A DNA stretch of 64,000 nt. Origin: Gammaproteobacteria bacterium (GTDB taxonomy: Bacteria > Pseudomonadota > Gammaproteobacteria > Pseudomonadales > JAUIET01). The position numbers were made by a program, and so were the translations under genes. Where the stretch lies: positions 310,001 to 374,000 of the forward strand of contig JAUIET010000004.1 of NCBI GenBank assembly GCA_030429735.1, written 5' to 3'. The notes under the pieces are model-generated. The model had not been told where the DNA came from, did not search any database, and saw only the letters and a list, made by a program, of their open reading frames with translations. Below are positions 26,637 to 36,019 of this stretch, in pieces; the first letter of the stretch is position 1, and each line of letters opens with the position of its first letter.

Positions 26637-27737
26637 ATGATTTCTGATCAGAAACGTTCAATCTTACTTATTGGTCCGGAAATTGCTGCCGTAAGTGGGG
26701 TATCAACGCATCTTCGGCAAATAATGCAAAGTTCCTTAGGGGAGCAATGCGATTTGTCTCAATTTCAGATTGGCTCAGAAGGCCGTGCCCAGTCCAAGCT
26801 GCAAAAATTACGGCGTTTGGCTTCTGATCCTTTTCGGCTGTGGGGCGTTCTTTCCGACAAGAGAATCGACCTGGTTCACATTAATTCATCACTGGACCAT
26901 AAAGCGTATTGGCGGGATATTGTCTTTCTTTTCATAGCTAAACTTGCCAGAGTCGAAATAATATTCCAGTTGCATGGCGGCCAGTCTCCAGAAGAGTTTT
27001 CTCGTGGTTCTGGTGTTCTGAGCCGATTGATGGGGAGAATATTCTCGCTTGCCGATTATTTCGTTGTGCTCACAAGTCGAGAGTTAAAAAATTACGCACG
27101 GCTGATATCGCCAGGAAAGCTCTATCAGATCCCAAACTGTATTGATCAGACAATCAGTAAACATTTGCCCAGTAAATCCTTCTCTCCTGGCCTAATACAC
27201 TTTGCCTATATAGGTAGGCTGGTGAGCACCAAGGGCATTTTCGAAATAGCCGATGGCCTTAAGCTCGCCAAGCAAGCCGGACTGACCGGTTTCGAACTCC
27301 ATGTCGCAGGCGATGGGCCCGATAAAAATACTTGGCTAAGTTATGTCAGCGACTGTGGATTAGCTTCTGAACTCGTTTATCACGGTAGCGTAAGTGGTGA
27401 CCAAAAGAACGGGTTCTGGCAAAAAGCTGAAGTATTGTTACTACCAAGCTATTCCGAAGGTCTACCCTACTCGGTTCTTGAAGCGCTGGCTTTTGGGGTC
27501 CCTGTCGTGGCTACTGATGTTGGAGGAATACCCGATGCGATTGAGCACGGGGTTCATGGCTTGATCATTGAACCACGAAATGCAGAAGCTCTGGCCAGCG
27601 CTATAAGTGAACTGGCCGGCAATATTGAACAGCTTGACACCATGAGTACCGCATGCAGATCCAGGGCGGAAGAGGAATATAGCATCAGTACTTTAGTCAA
27701 CAGTTTTAGCCCAATGTATCTCGGCGCTAGAAAATGA
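26637..27737 (+). CDS. GT4-family glycosyltransferase
   Basis: This 366-residue GT-B enzyme has the N-terminal opening ILLIGPEIAAVSGVSTHL (acceptor domain). Its C-terminal donor domain carries IGRLVSTKGIFEIADGL, HVAGDGPDK and the EX7E motif region SYSEGLPYSVLEALAFGVPVVATDVGGIPD. It is cytoplasmic and transfers a sugar to a lipid-linked intermediate. I begin at the ATG at 26637; a TTG seven codons earlier is in frame, and neither has a clear ribosome site. Its stop overlaps the acyltransferase start (ATGA), and the pair diverges from the asnB operon across about 120 bp. Confidence 0.9.
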   Translation: MISDQKRSILLIGPEIAAVSGVSTHLRQIMQSSLGEQCDLSQFQIGSEGRAQSKLQKLRRLASDPFRLWGVLSDKRIDLVHINSSLDHKAYWRDIVFLFIAKLARVEIIFQLHGGQSPEEFSRGSGVLSRLMGRIFSLADYFVVLTSRELKNYARLISPGKLYQIPNCIDQTISKHLPSKSFSPGLIHFAYIGRLVSTKGIFEIADGLKLAKQAGLTGFELHVAGDGPDKNTWLSYVSDCGLASELVYHGSVSGDQKNGFWQKAEVLLLPSYSEGLPYSVLEALAFGVPVVATDVGGIPDAIEHGVHGLIIEPRNAEALASAISELAGNIEQLDTMSTACRSRAEEEYSISTLVNSFSPMYLGARK

Positions 27738-28813
27738 ACACCACAAATAAACTAGTATCGCTTGAAGTTGGGCGTGGCGTAGCCGCACTACTGGTTTGCC
27801 TGTTTCACTACGCGGGGTTGAATCAACATTACTTCGGTAGCAGTAGTTTTGGAAGTTGGTTTATAGGGGGGGATGCCGGTGTAGAGTACTTCTTTGTCCT
27901 CAGTGGCTTCATAATCTACTGGGTACACAGTCTGGATGTTGGTCAACAAGAAAAAGTCAGGCCATTTTTTCTCAAGCGCTTTATCCGCCTTTACCCTATA
28001 TATTGGTTCATCGTAATTCCCGTTGCTTGCGCAATGTTAGTCGTACCCACACTAGGGCAGGATAAGAACTTGTCCCTCTGGAAGGTTATTTTGGACGTTC
28101 TGCTCATACCGCGTGAAGGAGAGCTTGTAATACCACCGGCGTGGACCTTGCACAGAGAATTGGTTTTTTACGTATTGTTTGGTACTGCCATATGGAAACC
28201 AACATTTGGTTTCTCGCTGCTGTTAGCGTGGCAGTTTTCGTGCTTGGCGAATGCATTGGTGGCATTTACACCAAGCAATCACACACTTCCGATCAACGTT
28301 GTATTCGGGCGTGAGAATCTCGGCTTTGGTCTTGGATTGTTCGCAGCTTGGCTATGCTCAAGATTCATATTGAGCAAAATTTTTGCTCGCGCAATTTCCG
28401 CTATCGGCATATTGTTGTTTAGCGGCTTGATATTCTCGCAAGGGTATCTTGAAAGTATGACCAGGTCTGGCTGGGGGGCTGTCAGTGACCGCGTTGTGTG
28501 GGAATATGGCCTCATCTTCAGTCCTTTCCTTATAGTATTGGGGCTGGTAAATCTTGAGCAACATGTAAAGCTGAACGTTCCAAACTGGTTGATCTCAATG
28601 GGATCGGCATCCTACGTACTGTACTTACTGCATTTACCAGCAGGTTCCTTAATTTATAAGCTGCTTAGCGTACCCAGCGTTTCGGTACTGCTGTCGCCTG
28701 GCGTTTGTTATACGCTTGCTACGCTTATTGTCGTTGTATTATCAGTGTACGTACACAAAGTAATTGAAAAACCGCTTCTTAAATGGAGCAGGCTCAAGTT
28801 ACTGTCACGCTGA
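27734..28813 (+). CDS. Acyltransferase-3 family (OafA-like) membrane protein
   Basis: This 359-residue inner-membrane O-acyltransferase has about ten hydrophobic helices. Acyltransferase-3 landmarks are seen: EVGRGVAALLVCLFHY with the catalytic-type His near the start, FFVLSGFIIYWVH, FFLKRFIRLYPIYWF with the Arg-containing motif, and IPPAWTLHRELVFYVLFG. It lacks a C-terminal SGNH domain. It would acetylate or otherwise acylate a lipid-linked sugar, in addition to the MBOAT pair at 16.5-18.9 kb, so the polymer may carry two types of acyl decoration. It is translationally coupled to the GT4 gene. Confidence 0.9.
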   Translation: MNTTNKLVSLEVGRGVAALLVCLFHYAGLNQHYFGSSSFGSWFIGGDAGVEYFFVLSGFIIYWVHSLDVGQQEKVRPFFLKRFIRLYPIYWFIVIPVACAMLVVPTLGQDKNLSLWKVILDVLLIPREGELVIPPAWTLHRELVFYVLFGTAIWKPTFGFSLLLAWQFSCLANALVAFTPSNHTLPINVVFGRENLGFGLGLFAAWLCSRFILSKIFARAISAIGILLFSGLIFSQGYLESMTRSGWGAVSDRVVWEYGLIFSPFLIVLGLVNLEQHVKLNVPNWLISMGSASYVLYLLHLPAGSLIYKLLSVPSVSVLLSPGVCYTLATLIVVVLSVYVHKVIEKPLLKWSRLKLLSR

Positions 28814-28830
28814 GAAGTAACTCCCAAGCT

Positions 28831-30276
28831 TCAGTTTCTACTTAGCTTGTTTCTCAGAATTTCTGCCCCCTGGATAGCGACTTCTACCTTAAGCAGTCTG
28901 AGCAGTACCAGATACACTATTAAGAAAACAGCGGATCCAATAACCGCCGTGACAATTGATTGCTCGAGATGGGTCGAGAAAAAATAGGTTACGGGAAGTG
29001 CTAATAGAAAACATGTGCTTATGGATACTATCTGCTGCCAGTCAATAAGTTCTGACAAGCGAATTCCAGTTAGTGACAATACTCTGCCACATAAAATTAC
29101 TGAGAGTGCGACTTGTGCGAGAAGAAATGCTATTGCAGGGGCAAAAAGTCCTAACTCATCGATTAGCAGATACGTGACACCAAGGTTGATTGGAATAAGC
29201 ACCAGATAACCAAGCACAGAATTTACGTTTTTGTTCAGAACACGGATGATAAAGTTGAAATCGAAGCATTGAATTAGCGAGGCAAGCATAAGTAGGCGGA
29301 ACACAGGAATCGCCGGTCTGTAAGCCTCGGAAAAAAGGAAAATCACTATTGTCTCGGCATACGCCGCGCCAATTGAGCATACCGCAAGCATCATCAGCCA
29401 ATAAAAGTTTGTCACTTTACGCCAGGGCTCCAAAGTATCTAGAATCTTACCCCTGTCGTTTCTAATGACAGTTGGGAAAAGCACGTCCGATACCGATCCA
29501 TACACCAGGCTGGATATCATTACTGCGTAGGTACCTACAAAGAAGTACGCGAGAGCTTCTTCACCAAGCTTTGCCGAAACGATCAACTGTCCAATGTTAA
29601 AATTTGTTGCTTCTAACGATGCCATCAGTGCAAGCGGAGAAAAAAACATAACTTGCTCAGTAGTTATTTTTGATGATCTTGCGTTCGGTACTTTAATGTT
29701 CGAGTACTTAAACAATGTGTACACAAATACGAATAGCATTCGAACAAGTTCGACGCAAATAAGACTGAAAATCATGCTGGATACACTCTCGTAATACCAC
29801 GCGCAGAGTATTACCGCCACTAACCGGAACACAGATCGGGTAATAGTGTATGTAACTACATGACGAATAAGCCCCTTTGCTAGCCAAAGATTTTCGACAT
29901 AATCAAGATTGAGGAAAAGAAGCAGATATATCGCGAGTTCAGGCACATACTTAAAATCACCAAATAGATTGAGATTTAAATGCAGCATCCAAAACAGGCC
30001 TATCACCGCGACCGATCCGAGCAACACGAAAAGTATGCTTTGAAGTACTATTTGTCGCTCGTACTCTCCATACTTCGGAATCATATAGAGAAGGCTTCGA
30101 TTGACAGCGAAACAACCCAAAATACTGCCGATATTTACGTATACGAAAAACTCGCGATAAACACCGTAGTCATGAACAGAGATCAACCTGACAAGAATTA
30201 TTGGGCCGATAAACATAACCGCTTGGTTGGCCAGCCGCGCGATACTTAGTGCCAGACCGCTTTTGACCAAGGACAT
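28831..30276 (-). CDS. Wzx-like lipid-linked oligosaccharide flippase
   Basis: This 481-residue polytopic protein has about 12-14 hydrophobic helices and the polysaccharide-synthase/MATE-like MOP pattern. It opens LALSIARLANQAVMFIGPIILVRLISVHDYGVYREF, and YGVYR is the usual Wzx landmark. It moves the finished undecaprenyl-linked repeat unit across the inner membrane. The start at 30276 lies one base after the stop of the GT39-like gene and has a CGGAA ribosome site; a longer frame reaching 30324 is not needed. It is the last gene of the operon PGT-Wzy-GT39-Wzx and ends 17 bp from the convergent acyltransferase gene. Confidence 0.88.
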   Translation of the reverse strand: MSLVKSGLALSIARLANQAVMFIGPIILVRLISVHDYGVYREFFVYVNIGSILGCFAVNRSLLYMIPKYGEYERQIVLQSILFVLLGSVAVIGLFWMLHLNLNLFGDFKYVPELAIYLLLFLNLDYVENLWLAKGLIRHVVTYTITRSVFRLVAVILCAWYYESVSSMIFSLICVELVRMLFVFVYTLFKYSNIKVPNARSSKITTEQVMFFSPLALMASLEATNFNIGQLIVSAKLGEEALAYFFVGTYAVMISSLVYGSVSDVLFPTVIRNDRGKILDTLEPWRKVTNFYWLMMLAVCSIGAAYAETIVIFLFSEAYRPAIPVFRLLMLASLIQCFDFNFIIRVLNKNVNSVLGYLVLIPINLGVTYLLIDELGLFAPAIAFLLAQVALSVILCGRVLSLTGIRLSELIDWQQIVSISTCFLLALPVTYFFSTHLEQSIVTAVIGSAVFLIVYLVLLRLLKVEVAIQGAEILRNKLSRN

Positions 30277-30277
30277 C

Positions 30278-32200
30278 TTACTGTTCCGGATTTGCAGGAT
30301 ACAACCAAATTTTGGCGCTGCCATTCTCGTTGCTATAGACGAGTTCGTGCGGCCATCGATTCACAGACTCATAAATTCCATTCGTTAGGTGATCTGCTCG
30401 GTTTCCATAAGAATTTTCCGGGTTTCCTATAAGGTATAAATCGGCTCGTGTGGGCGAACCAAATATGGCGTCCGCAGACTCACCATCCAATATCGTGGGA
30501 GTTCCTGTATAGATATCGACGTAGCGTCCCTGTTTTTCTCGCACAAACTGCGCGGATAGTTCCTTACCAAGCAGCCAGTAATCAACATTGCCCAGGTAAT
30601 AGGTTTGCTGTAAAACGTCTTCCGCAATAACAATGATATTGTCTTCCAGATCCAGACTTTTCATATACTCCGCTTGCGCCCGATGATCTGGAATAGGCAA
30701 ACAATTATTGGCAATAGTCGCACACCCTTTATTTACCGTGCGCACCAATTCAAAGGGACGTATAAATAAAACGCAAAGAACAATCCCAATAACCACCACA
30801 GCATTCCTACGATTACCCAAGTTACGACTCTCAAATTCGTTACTCCAGTACTGAAGCAACAAAAATGCGGAAAGGATAAAGAAAGGCAGAAATCCAAACA
30901 TATATCGAGGTGGCGGATACCACGTGGCCAGACTGATTACTGAGATTGGCACTACTACTAGTGCCAGAAAAACAGCGACGCCGTATGGAACTGGTTCAGA
31001 TGCGAGAAACCTGAGTGCAATCGGTGCTATCAGTGCTGCAAATAGCATAGATGCCAAAGGAAACTGACCCAGGAATATAATCCATGGCCACAAAGACATT
31101 TTCTGTGTGTTGTCGCGAAGGTAGGCCTGTATGTCCCAATTAGCATTATTCAGCTGCCACAATATGCAAACGGCCACCACCAGTACAACTAAGCCGGCAA
31201 TCTGCCAGGATCCATACAACCTGTAGTGCAGAAACAAACCGAAAACCAGCAGCAAAAAAGATGCGCTCACTGGTCCAACTATTGCAAAAACAATTGCCAA
31301 CGATAAAGCAACTACTGAAATTCCGTGCGCAAAGCTATGTTTAACAGTTTGTGTAATTGCCAAGTATGCAGTGATCAATAGCAATGATATGGGCAATAAA
31401 TAGCGGACAAAAGATGTGCCGATATCGTGCGCACTTGCTGGTGAAGAATCGCTGATTGTATTGATTAGTTTGGTGCTGTCTTCATACATTGCGCTGGTAA
31501 ATGCCCAATGTGAGGCAAATGCCAAAATACATAAACCAATGCCCAGTAGCCCCTGATTGAATTTCCTTGGATTGTAGTCAATGCACATCGGGAGAGCGAA
31601 AGCAGCGAGACTGAATATCATCAATGCTTGAAAATCAAGACCAATCAGAAAGAATAGAGCTGCAAGCATCAAATCACGTAGCTGAAGGCTCTGTCCCCAC
31701 CGATGAACCTGCCACACAAACAGCATGATGATCATGAAATAGAAGATGTAAAATCTGGCAGTTTGAGATGCTTCTATCGTTTCCGGCAAAAAGGTCATCA
31801 CGGCAACAAACATCAGTGCCCATGGTGCTGACAGCAATTGCCGAGAAAGCAACCAGGCAACAATTGGCAAAAGAGAACCAAATAAAGCAGATGGAAATCG
31901 TAATGACCATTCAGATTCGCCAAACGCAATGACTGAAGCAGCCATCATATACAGCTGGCTAAGCCCTCTAGAATAGAACATGTCGCTTGGCAACAGAGGC
32001 AATCCGTTTTCCACTATGCTTCGCACTGGCATGGCCATGGTCTCTTCATCACCATGTAACCCTGCGCTTCCTAGCCCCCAAAAGTGCAACACAATACCAA
32101 CTGCAGTTATAAGTAGTAAGACAAAGACTTCAGCAACAGATACCCTGGTCTTTGCTAACGAGTATCCTGAGAAATAATCGTCCAACCTAAATATTCTCAA
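30278..32200 (-). CDS. GT39-like (ArnT/PMT-type) membrane glycosyltransferase
   Basis: This 640-residue GT-C-type protein has about 12 membrane helices in its first two thirds and a periplasmic C-terminal domain. The first extracytoplasmic loop contains the GT-C acidic motif GLHGDEETMAM, followed by the family-like SRGLSQLYMMAASVIAFGESEWSLRFPSALFG helix pair. Such enzymes use polyprenyl-phosphate sugars as donors, acting on the periplasmic side. The donor may be made by the GtrB-like GT2 at 4.4 kb. It overlaps the Wzy-like gene by 4 bases. The fold class is fairly sure; donor and acceptor are inferred. Confidence 0.82.
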   Translation of the reverse strand: MRIFRLDDYFSGYSLAKTRVSVAEVFVLLLITAVGIVLHFWGLGSAGLHGDEETMAMPVRSIVENGLPLLPSDMFYSRGLSQLYMMAASVIAFGESEWSLRFPSALFGSLLPIVAWLLSRQLLSAPWALMFVAVMTFLPETIEASQTARFYIFYFMIIMLFVWQVHRWGQSLQLRDLMLAALFFLIGLDFQALMIFSLAAFALPMCIDYNPRKFNQGLLGIGLCILAFASHWAFTSAMYEDSTKLINTISDSSPASAHDIGTSFVRYLLPISLLLITAYLAITQTVKHSFAHGISVVALSLAIVFAIVGPVSASFLLLVFGLFLHYRLYGSWQIAGLVVLVVAVCILWQLNNANWDIQAYLRDNTQKMSLWPWIIFLGQFPLASMLFAALIAPIALRFLASEPVPYGVAVFLALVVVPISVISLATWYPPPRYMFGFLPFFILSAFLLLQYWSNEFESRNLGNRRNAVVVIGIVLCVLFIRPFELVRTVNKGCATIANNCLPIPDHRAQAEYMKSLDLEDNIIVIAEDVLQQTYYLGNVDYWLLGKELSAQFVREKQGRYVDIYTGTPTILDGESADAIFGSPTRADLYLIGNPENSYGNRADHLTNGIYESVNRWPHELVYSNENGSAKIWLYPANPEQ

Positions 32201-33588
32201 CTGGGCACAACCTCTGTACTGTTTGAGTCAATCGGGTCGGCTCCGGCATCGAACGGTTCGACTTTGATTCCAGGAGTAAGATAAGCTTCATAGGCTATTC
32301 GCATTATTATGCCTATAAGTGACCATACATAGAGCCATGGGTTGAACAGATCTACAAAAACGATAGCTCCTAACAAAGCGATAAAGCCGTATAGAAAGGA
32401 AATGATTACGCCGGTACTAGCTCTATTTGCGTACTCCAGACTTCGTTTGAGATATGTAATAATTGCCAATAAAATCCCTAATACTAAGCCCAGACCAATC
32501 GCACCTATCTCGAAAAGATACGCGAGGTAAGTGTTATGGGGAGCCATATTGTACTTTGTGACATTCTGATAAAGTCTGGCCATTTCGTCAGCCGATTCCC
32601 AGGTAGACCATCCATAGCCAACGATGTACGTGATTGGCTCTTTGTTCATTCGTTTAAGCGCTTTTTCCCATATTTCTGTTCTACCGGAGCTTATAGATTT
32701 GGCACTACTGCCGTATCCACTGCTGCTCTGCTCAATAAAACGTTCGGTAAGCAAACCTTCAGATTGAATTGCGACGAAAACGACGATCGCGGAAGCCGCG
32801 ATCGCAAGACCCAGCCCACCAGAGAAAAAATATCGCTTGTCAATATGTTGCCATACATACCCAGTGACAAGAAGTGCGGATATGGCAAGCCCCACGACAG
32901 CTCCTCTTGACGCGGCAAGCAGCAGAACACCAAGACTAACGATCGCTCCAATTACGAAAAAAAGGCGTGAAACGCCCTTGGTAATGAAGCATATATACAC
33001 AGTAAGCGGCAAAAACAATACAAGGAAAGCGGCATACTGATTCGATTCGCCCATGGGGCCGCTGACCCTACCATCAGCACGTTGATGAATTATGCCAAGA
33101 TCTGGAAAGTCAAGTGCGTCAGCAAGCGTAATTAGGTTGCCAATGATGATGATCACCAACATCGATTTGAGCATCCAAAACGCTTCTTCACTACTTGTCA
33201 GGCCATAAAAGAAAACAAGCAGGAATAGATATCGATCAACAATATCCGTCTTAAACGCGATAACGCCCTGAAGCTTGTCGTAGTCGGGCAAGTAGAGCAC
33301 GGCCATAACGAAGAGCATTGATATAAGCGCATAGAATATGAGCATGGCATATAAAACATGAATCTTACCGACGCTAGCTCTGCTGACAATTTCCGGAGAA
33401 TATCCGACATTGCTGATAAGCTGGGAATTGAGCCTTCTGTCTCTTACCTCTGTTAAAGCCATCAAGGCGAGCATTGCGTACAAGAATAAGTTTTTAACAC
33501 TTAAACCTGGCGCCAAACTCAGCTCAACACCAAAACTTTGCGCGACAAAGAGTATTGCGAACAACGCTAGCAATAAATACTTCTGCAT
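32197..33588 (-). CDS. O-antigen ligase/polymerase (Wzy-like)
   Basis: This 463-residue membrane protein has about 11-12 helices and the PF04932 signature. A periplasmic loop contains SGRTEIWEKALKRM, and the invariant APHNTYLAYLFEIGAIGL motif follows. An AASRGAVVGLAIS helix precedes the loop. In a locus with Wzx, Wzz and a priming transferase but no synthase, it most likely polymerises repeat units block-wise in the periplasm. Ligase activity is a possible alternative. It lies 12 bp after the priming transferase and overlaps the GT39-like gene by 4 bases. Confidence 0.88.
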   Translation of the reverse strand: MQKYLLLALFAILFVAQSFGVELSLAPGLSVKNLFLYAMLALMALTEVRDRRLNSQLISNVGYSPEIVSRASVGKIHVLYAMLIFYALISMLFVMAVLYLPDYDKLQGVIAFKTDIVDRYLFLLVFFYGLTSSEEAFWMLKSMLVIIIIGNLITLADALDFPDLGIIHQRADGRVSGPMGESNQYAAFLVLFLPLTVYICFITKGVSRLFFVIGAIVSLGVLLLAASRGAVVGLAISALLVTGYVWQHIDKRYFFSGGLGLAIAASAIVVFVAIQSEGLLTERFIEQSSSGYGSSAKSISSGRTEIWEKALKRMNKEPITYIVGYGWSTWESADEMARLYQNVTKYNMAPHNTYLAYLFEIGAIGLGLVLGILLAIITYLKRSLEYANRASTGVIISFLYGFIALLGAIVFVDLFNPWLYVWSLIGIIMRIAYEAYLTPGIKVEPFDAGADPIDSNSTEVVPS

Positions 33589-33600
33589 AAGGTTTGAGAG

Positions 33601-35034
33601 CTATACCGCTCCTTTCTGGAAAAGGACGGCAGGAATCGTCTTAATCAGAATCTTGAGGTCTAGCTCAAAAGACCAATTGTCTATGTATGCCAAGTCCAAC
33701 TCGAGCCACTTCTCAAAGGATAGATTGCTCCGGCCCGAAATTTGCCAGATGCAGGTTAACCCTGGTATCACACTAAAACGTTTTCTTTGTACTGCCTTGT
33801 CAAACAGATCAACGTCGCGGATCGACATTGGTCGCGGACCAACCAAACTCATAGTACCCATCAGAACATTCCACAGTTGGGGTAACTCGTCCAGGCTGGT
33901 TTTCCGTATGAACCGACCGACGCGAGTAATTCTTGGATCATTTTCCATCTTGAAATTCGGACCTTCCGCTTCATTGAGTGCCTCAAGTTCCTTAATTTTT
34001 TCTTCGGCATCAACGACCATACTTCGGAATTTGTACATTTTGAATTTTCGTTTTCTGAGTCCAACACGCTCTTGCATGAAAAAAACTGGCCCACCATCAT
34101 CAAGCTTTATCGCCAATGCAATAAGCGCTACCACTGGCACTAAGATGGGGAGGGCTGCCAAAATACACACGATGTCAAATATTCGTTTTAGCAATAAGCT
34201 GCCGTCATCAAAAGAGACTGGAGCAAAAGTAACCAGTGGTACTCCAGCAAACAGATCAAGCTTGATACGCGATGCACCGATATCAAACAAATCTGCCATA
34301 ACCCGAAGTTCAACTCCCTCTTCATCGCAGGAAGCAGCGATACTTGAAATAGAACTCAGCATATTTCTGGGCACTGCGACCATCACTTCATCAACAACGT
34401 TGTCACGCAAGACCCGATGAATTTGCTCTACCGTACCAATCACTTTTACGCCATTAACATCATTTCCAACAAGCGAAGCATCCATATCCAGGTGGCCTAT
34501 GACGGATATACCCCATTCTGTGTTTTTGCTAATCAATTCACGTAGTTTTAACGCCCTTGAACCAGTCCCAACGATCAGAACTTTATGATAATTAAGTTCG
34601 CTCTCGACCCGCCTTTTGAAGTACCACCAGATCAAAAAATAGCGAACGCCTACAATCGTGACGATTGATGCGAGCAGAAAAATACCAATGACCAATCGGC
34701 TTACATACTCGATATCGAGCAAGAATATTGAGACTAGGACCGCCACAAGACCGCCCAGAAGTCCTCGCAGCACAGACAGAAAGTAGCTGGTCACAGACGG
34801 TGTAGTGAGCGATTTATAAGTACCGAAATAATAGAGACTAACAGCAGAAGCCGAAACCAGAGGCAGTAGAAACAGAAGGTGGCGTGCAAAAAAATCACCG
34901 CCTTTGTCTGTCAAGCCAATATTAATATGAATAGAAACCAGATAAGTGAACGCAATCAAACACGCGTCCAGCGTAACCAACAGCCGCGTAAGATACTGCG
35001 TCTTGTTACTTTGCAAAATCAGGGTGCCGGCCAA
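33601..35034 (-). CDS. Undecaprenyl-phosphate sugar phosphotransferase (WcaJ-type priming enzyme)
   Basis: This 477-residue polyprenyl glycosylphosphotransferase starts the repeat unit by moving a sugar-1-phosphate to undecaprenyl phosphate. It has four N-terminal helices and a CoA-binding-like cytoplasmic domain (VLIVGTGSRALKLREL). The catalytic PGT core has KRIFDIVCILAALPILVPV, ERVGLRKRKFKMYKFRSMVVDAE, the Asp-Glu pair in KTSLDELPQLWNVLMG, SLVGPRP and GLTCIWQISGRSN. The start codon is TTG at 35034, unusual but supported by an AAGGA site at the right distance. It leads the operon PGT-Wzy-GT39-Wzx. A predicted promoter lies 35-60 bases upstream. Confidence 0.92.
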   Translation of the reverse strand: MAGTLILQSNKTQYLTRLLVTLDACLIAFTYLVSIHINIGLTDKGGDFFARHLLFLLPLVSASAVSLYYFGTYKSLTTPSVTSYFLSVLRGLLGGLVAVLVSIFLLDIEYVSRLVIGIFLLASIVTIVGVRYFLIWWYFKRRVESELNYHKVLIVGTGSRALKLRELISKNTEWGISVIGHLDMDASLVGNDVNGVKVIGTVEQIHRVLRDNVVDEVMVAVPRNMLSSISSIAASCDEEGVELRVMADLFDIGASRIKLDLFAGVPLVTFAPVSFDDGSLLLKRIFDIVCILAALPILVPVVALIALAIKLDDGGPVFFMQERVGLRKRKFKMYKFRSMVVDAEEKIKELEALNEAEGPNFKMENDPRITRVGRFIRKTSLDELPQLWNVLMGTMSLVGPRPMSIRDVDLFDKAVQRKRFSVIPGLTCIWQISGRSNLSFEKWLELDLAYIDNWSFELDLKILIKTIPAVLFQKGAV

Positions 35035-35062
35035 GCCAATGTCCTTTTAGTTATCCTATAAA

Positions 35063-35090
35063 AGCATAGATATGTCACTTGAGAAATCAA
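35063..35090 (-). promoter_or_regulatory. Predicted promoter of the PGT-Wzy-GT39-Wzx operon
   Basis: On the minus strand a -35-like TTGATT (35085-35090) is followed after 16 bases by a -10-like TATGCT (35063-35068). Transcription would begin about 25 bases before the TTG start of the priming transferase. The hexamers match sigma-70 consensus at four of six positions each. This is a prediction by eye only. Confidence 0.4.
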
Positions 35091-35208
35091 CCAACGGCCT
35101 TTACTAACGCTGATCAATTGAAGTAGAGGGAAAAGCTGGAGTTCGCTGGAATTTTGACCTACTATTTGTGTTGAGATCAGCCTCACTGCGGCAATGAGCT
35201 AGAATCTA

Positions 35209-35214
35209 TATAAT
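35209..35214 (+). promoter_or_regulatory. -10 element upstream of the HEAT-like gene
   Basis: A perfect TATAAT lies 47 bases upstream of the ATG at 35262 in an AT-rich context. No good -35 hexamer is found at 16-18 bases, so it may need an activator or be coincidental. Confidence 0.35.
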
Positions 35215-35261
35215 AAGAGTTGCTTCCTGCTGCTATAACTTTCCCTTTGTGCACTATACGA

Positions 35262-36017
35262 ATGCTGAAATTTTTTTTCAAACCCAAGTGGAACCATAGT
35301 AACCCAGTAAAGCGTTTACGGGGCGTACAAGAATTGTCCGCGCAACACGATGAGCAGCATGAAATACTGGTGGACATAGCAGTAAATGATCTCGACCCTA
35401 GAGTGAGGTTACGCGCCGTTGAAAAAGTGTGCGATCTTACCGCACTTAAACAGATTATTCTCAATGAGCCTGATGAGATTGTGCTGAACGCCGCACAGAA
35501 CAGATATTACTCACTATTGGCGGGCACTGCGTCGGACAGCACACCGGAGGTTGTAACAGGGCGATACCGTATTGTTGACGACTCTGATGATGAAGACCTG
35601 AAGAAATTTATTATTCACCACAGCCCGGACGAAAAACTGCAGTTTACGGCTCTGCAAGCCTTGGTTAGTGTGGATGATGTTGCCCGAATAGCGATCAGTG
35701 CACCTAACCTGAAAATCAGAGATGCCGCCGCTCGCATGGCCGAGCAAATGGCCAACAAAATCACCTCGGCACCTACCCCGCAAGCGCTGCCCGCCGACGC
35801 TGCGGATGGACCTAGCGCAAACGATTCAATCGATACGCTGCGCGCTGAAGAGGCAAAGGCCAAGTTACGAGCTGAAATGGGTGTTAGACCCAGGCCACCG
35901 AAAGGCGATGCGCCCGCATTTCGTTCATCCGGTGATACTTTGCAAATTGACGAAGATTCTGCAGACGCGCTACAAGCTCTGCTCGATCAAAAACTGGCCA
36001 ACCGAAAGAAGGCCTGA
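35262..36017 (+). CDS. HEAT-repeat-like protein resembling the N-terminus of DUF349 proteins
   Basis: This 251-residue soluble protein opens with FFFKPKWNHSNPVKRLRGVQEL. It continues as short helix pairs of HEAT type (DLDPRVRLRAVEKVCDL, DEIVLNAAQNRYYSLL, APNLKIRDAAARMAEQ). This resembles the N-terminal segment of the large DUF349 proteins of gammaproteobacteria, but the chain stops at about 250 residues with a low-complexity Ala/Lys/Asp tail, and no DUF349 coiled-coil part follows. The start is the ATG at 35262, where the conserved part begins. It is probably a binding scaffold; the partner is unknown. It converges with the SDR gene across 2 bases. Confidence 0.6.
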   Translation: MLKFFFKPKWNHSNPVKRLRGVQELSAQHDEQHEILVDIAVNDLDPRVRLRAVEKVCDLTALKQIILNEPDEIVLNAAQNRYYSLLAGTASDSTPEVVTGRYRIVDDSDDEDLKKFIIHHSPDEKLQFTALQALVSVDDVARIAISAPNLKIRDAAARMAEQMANKITSAPTPQALPADAADGPSANDSIDTLRAEEAKAKLRAEMGVRPRPPKGDAPAFRSSGDTLQIDEDSADALQALLDQKLANRKKA

Positions 36018-36019
36018 GC

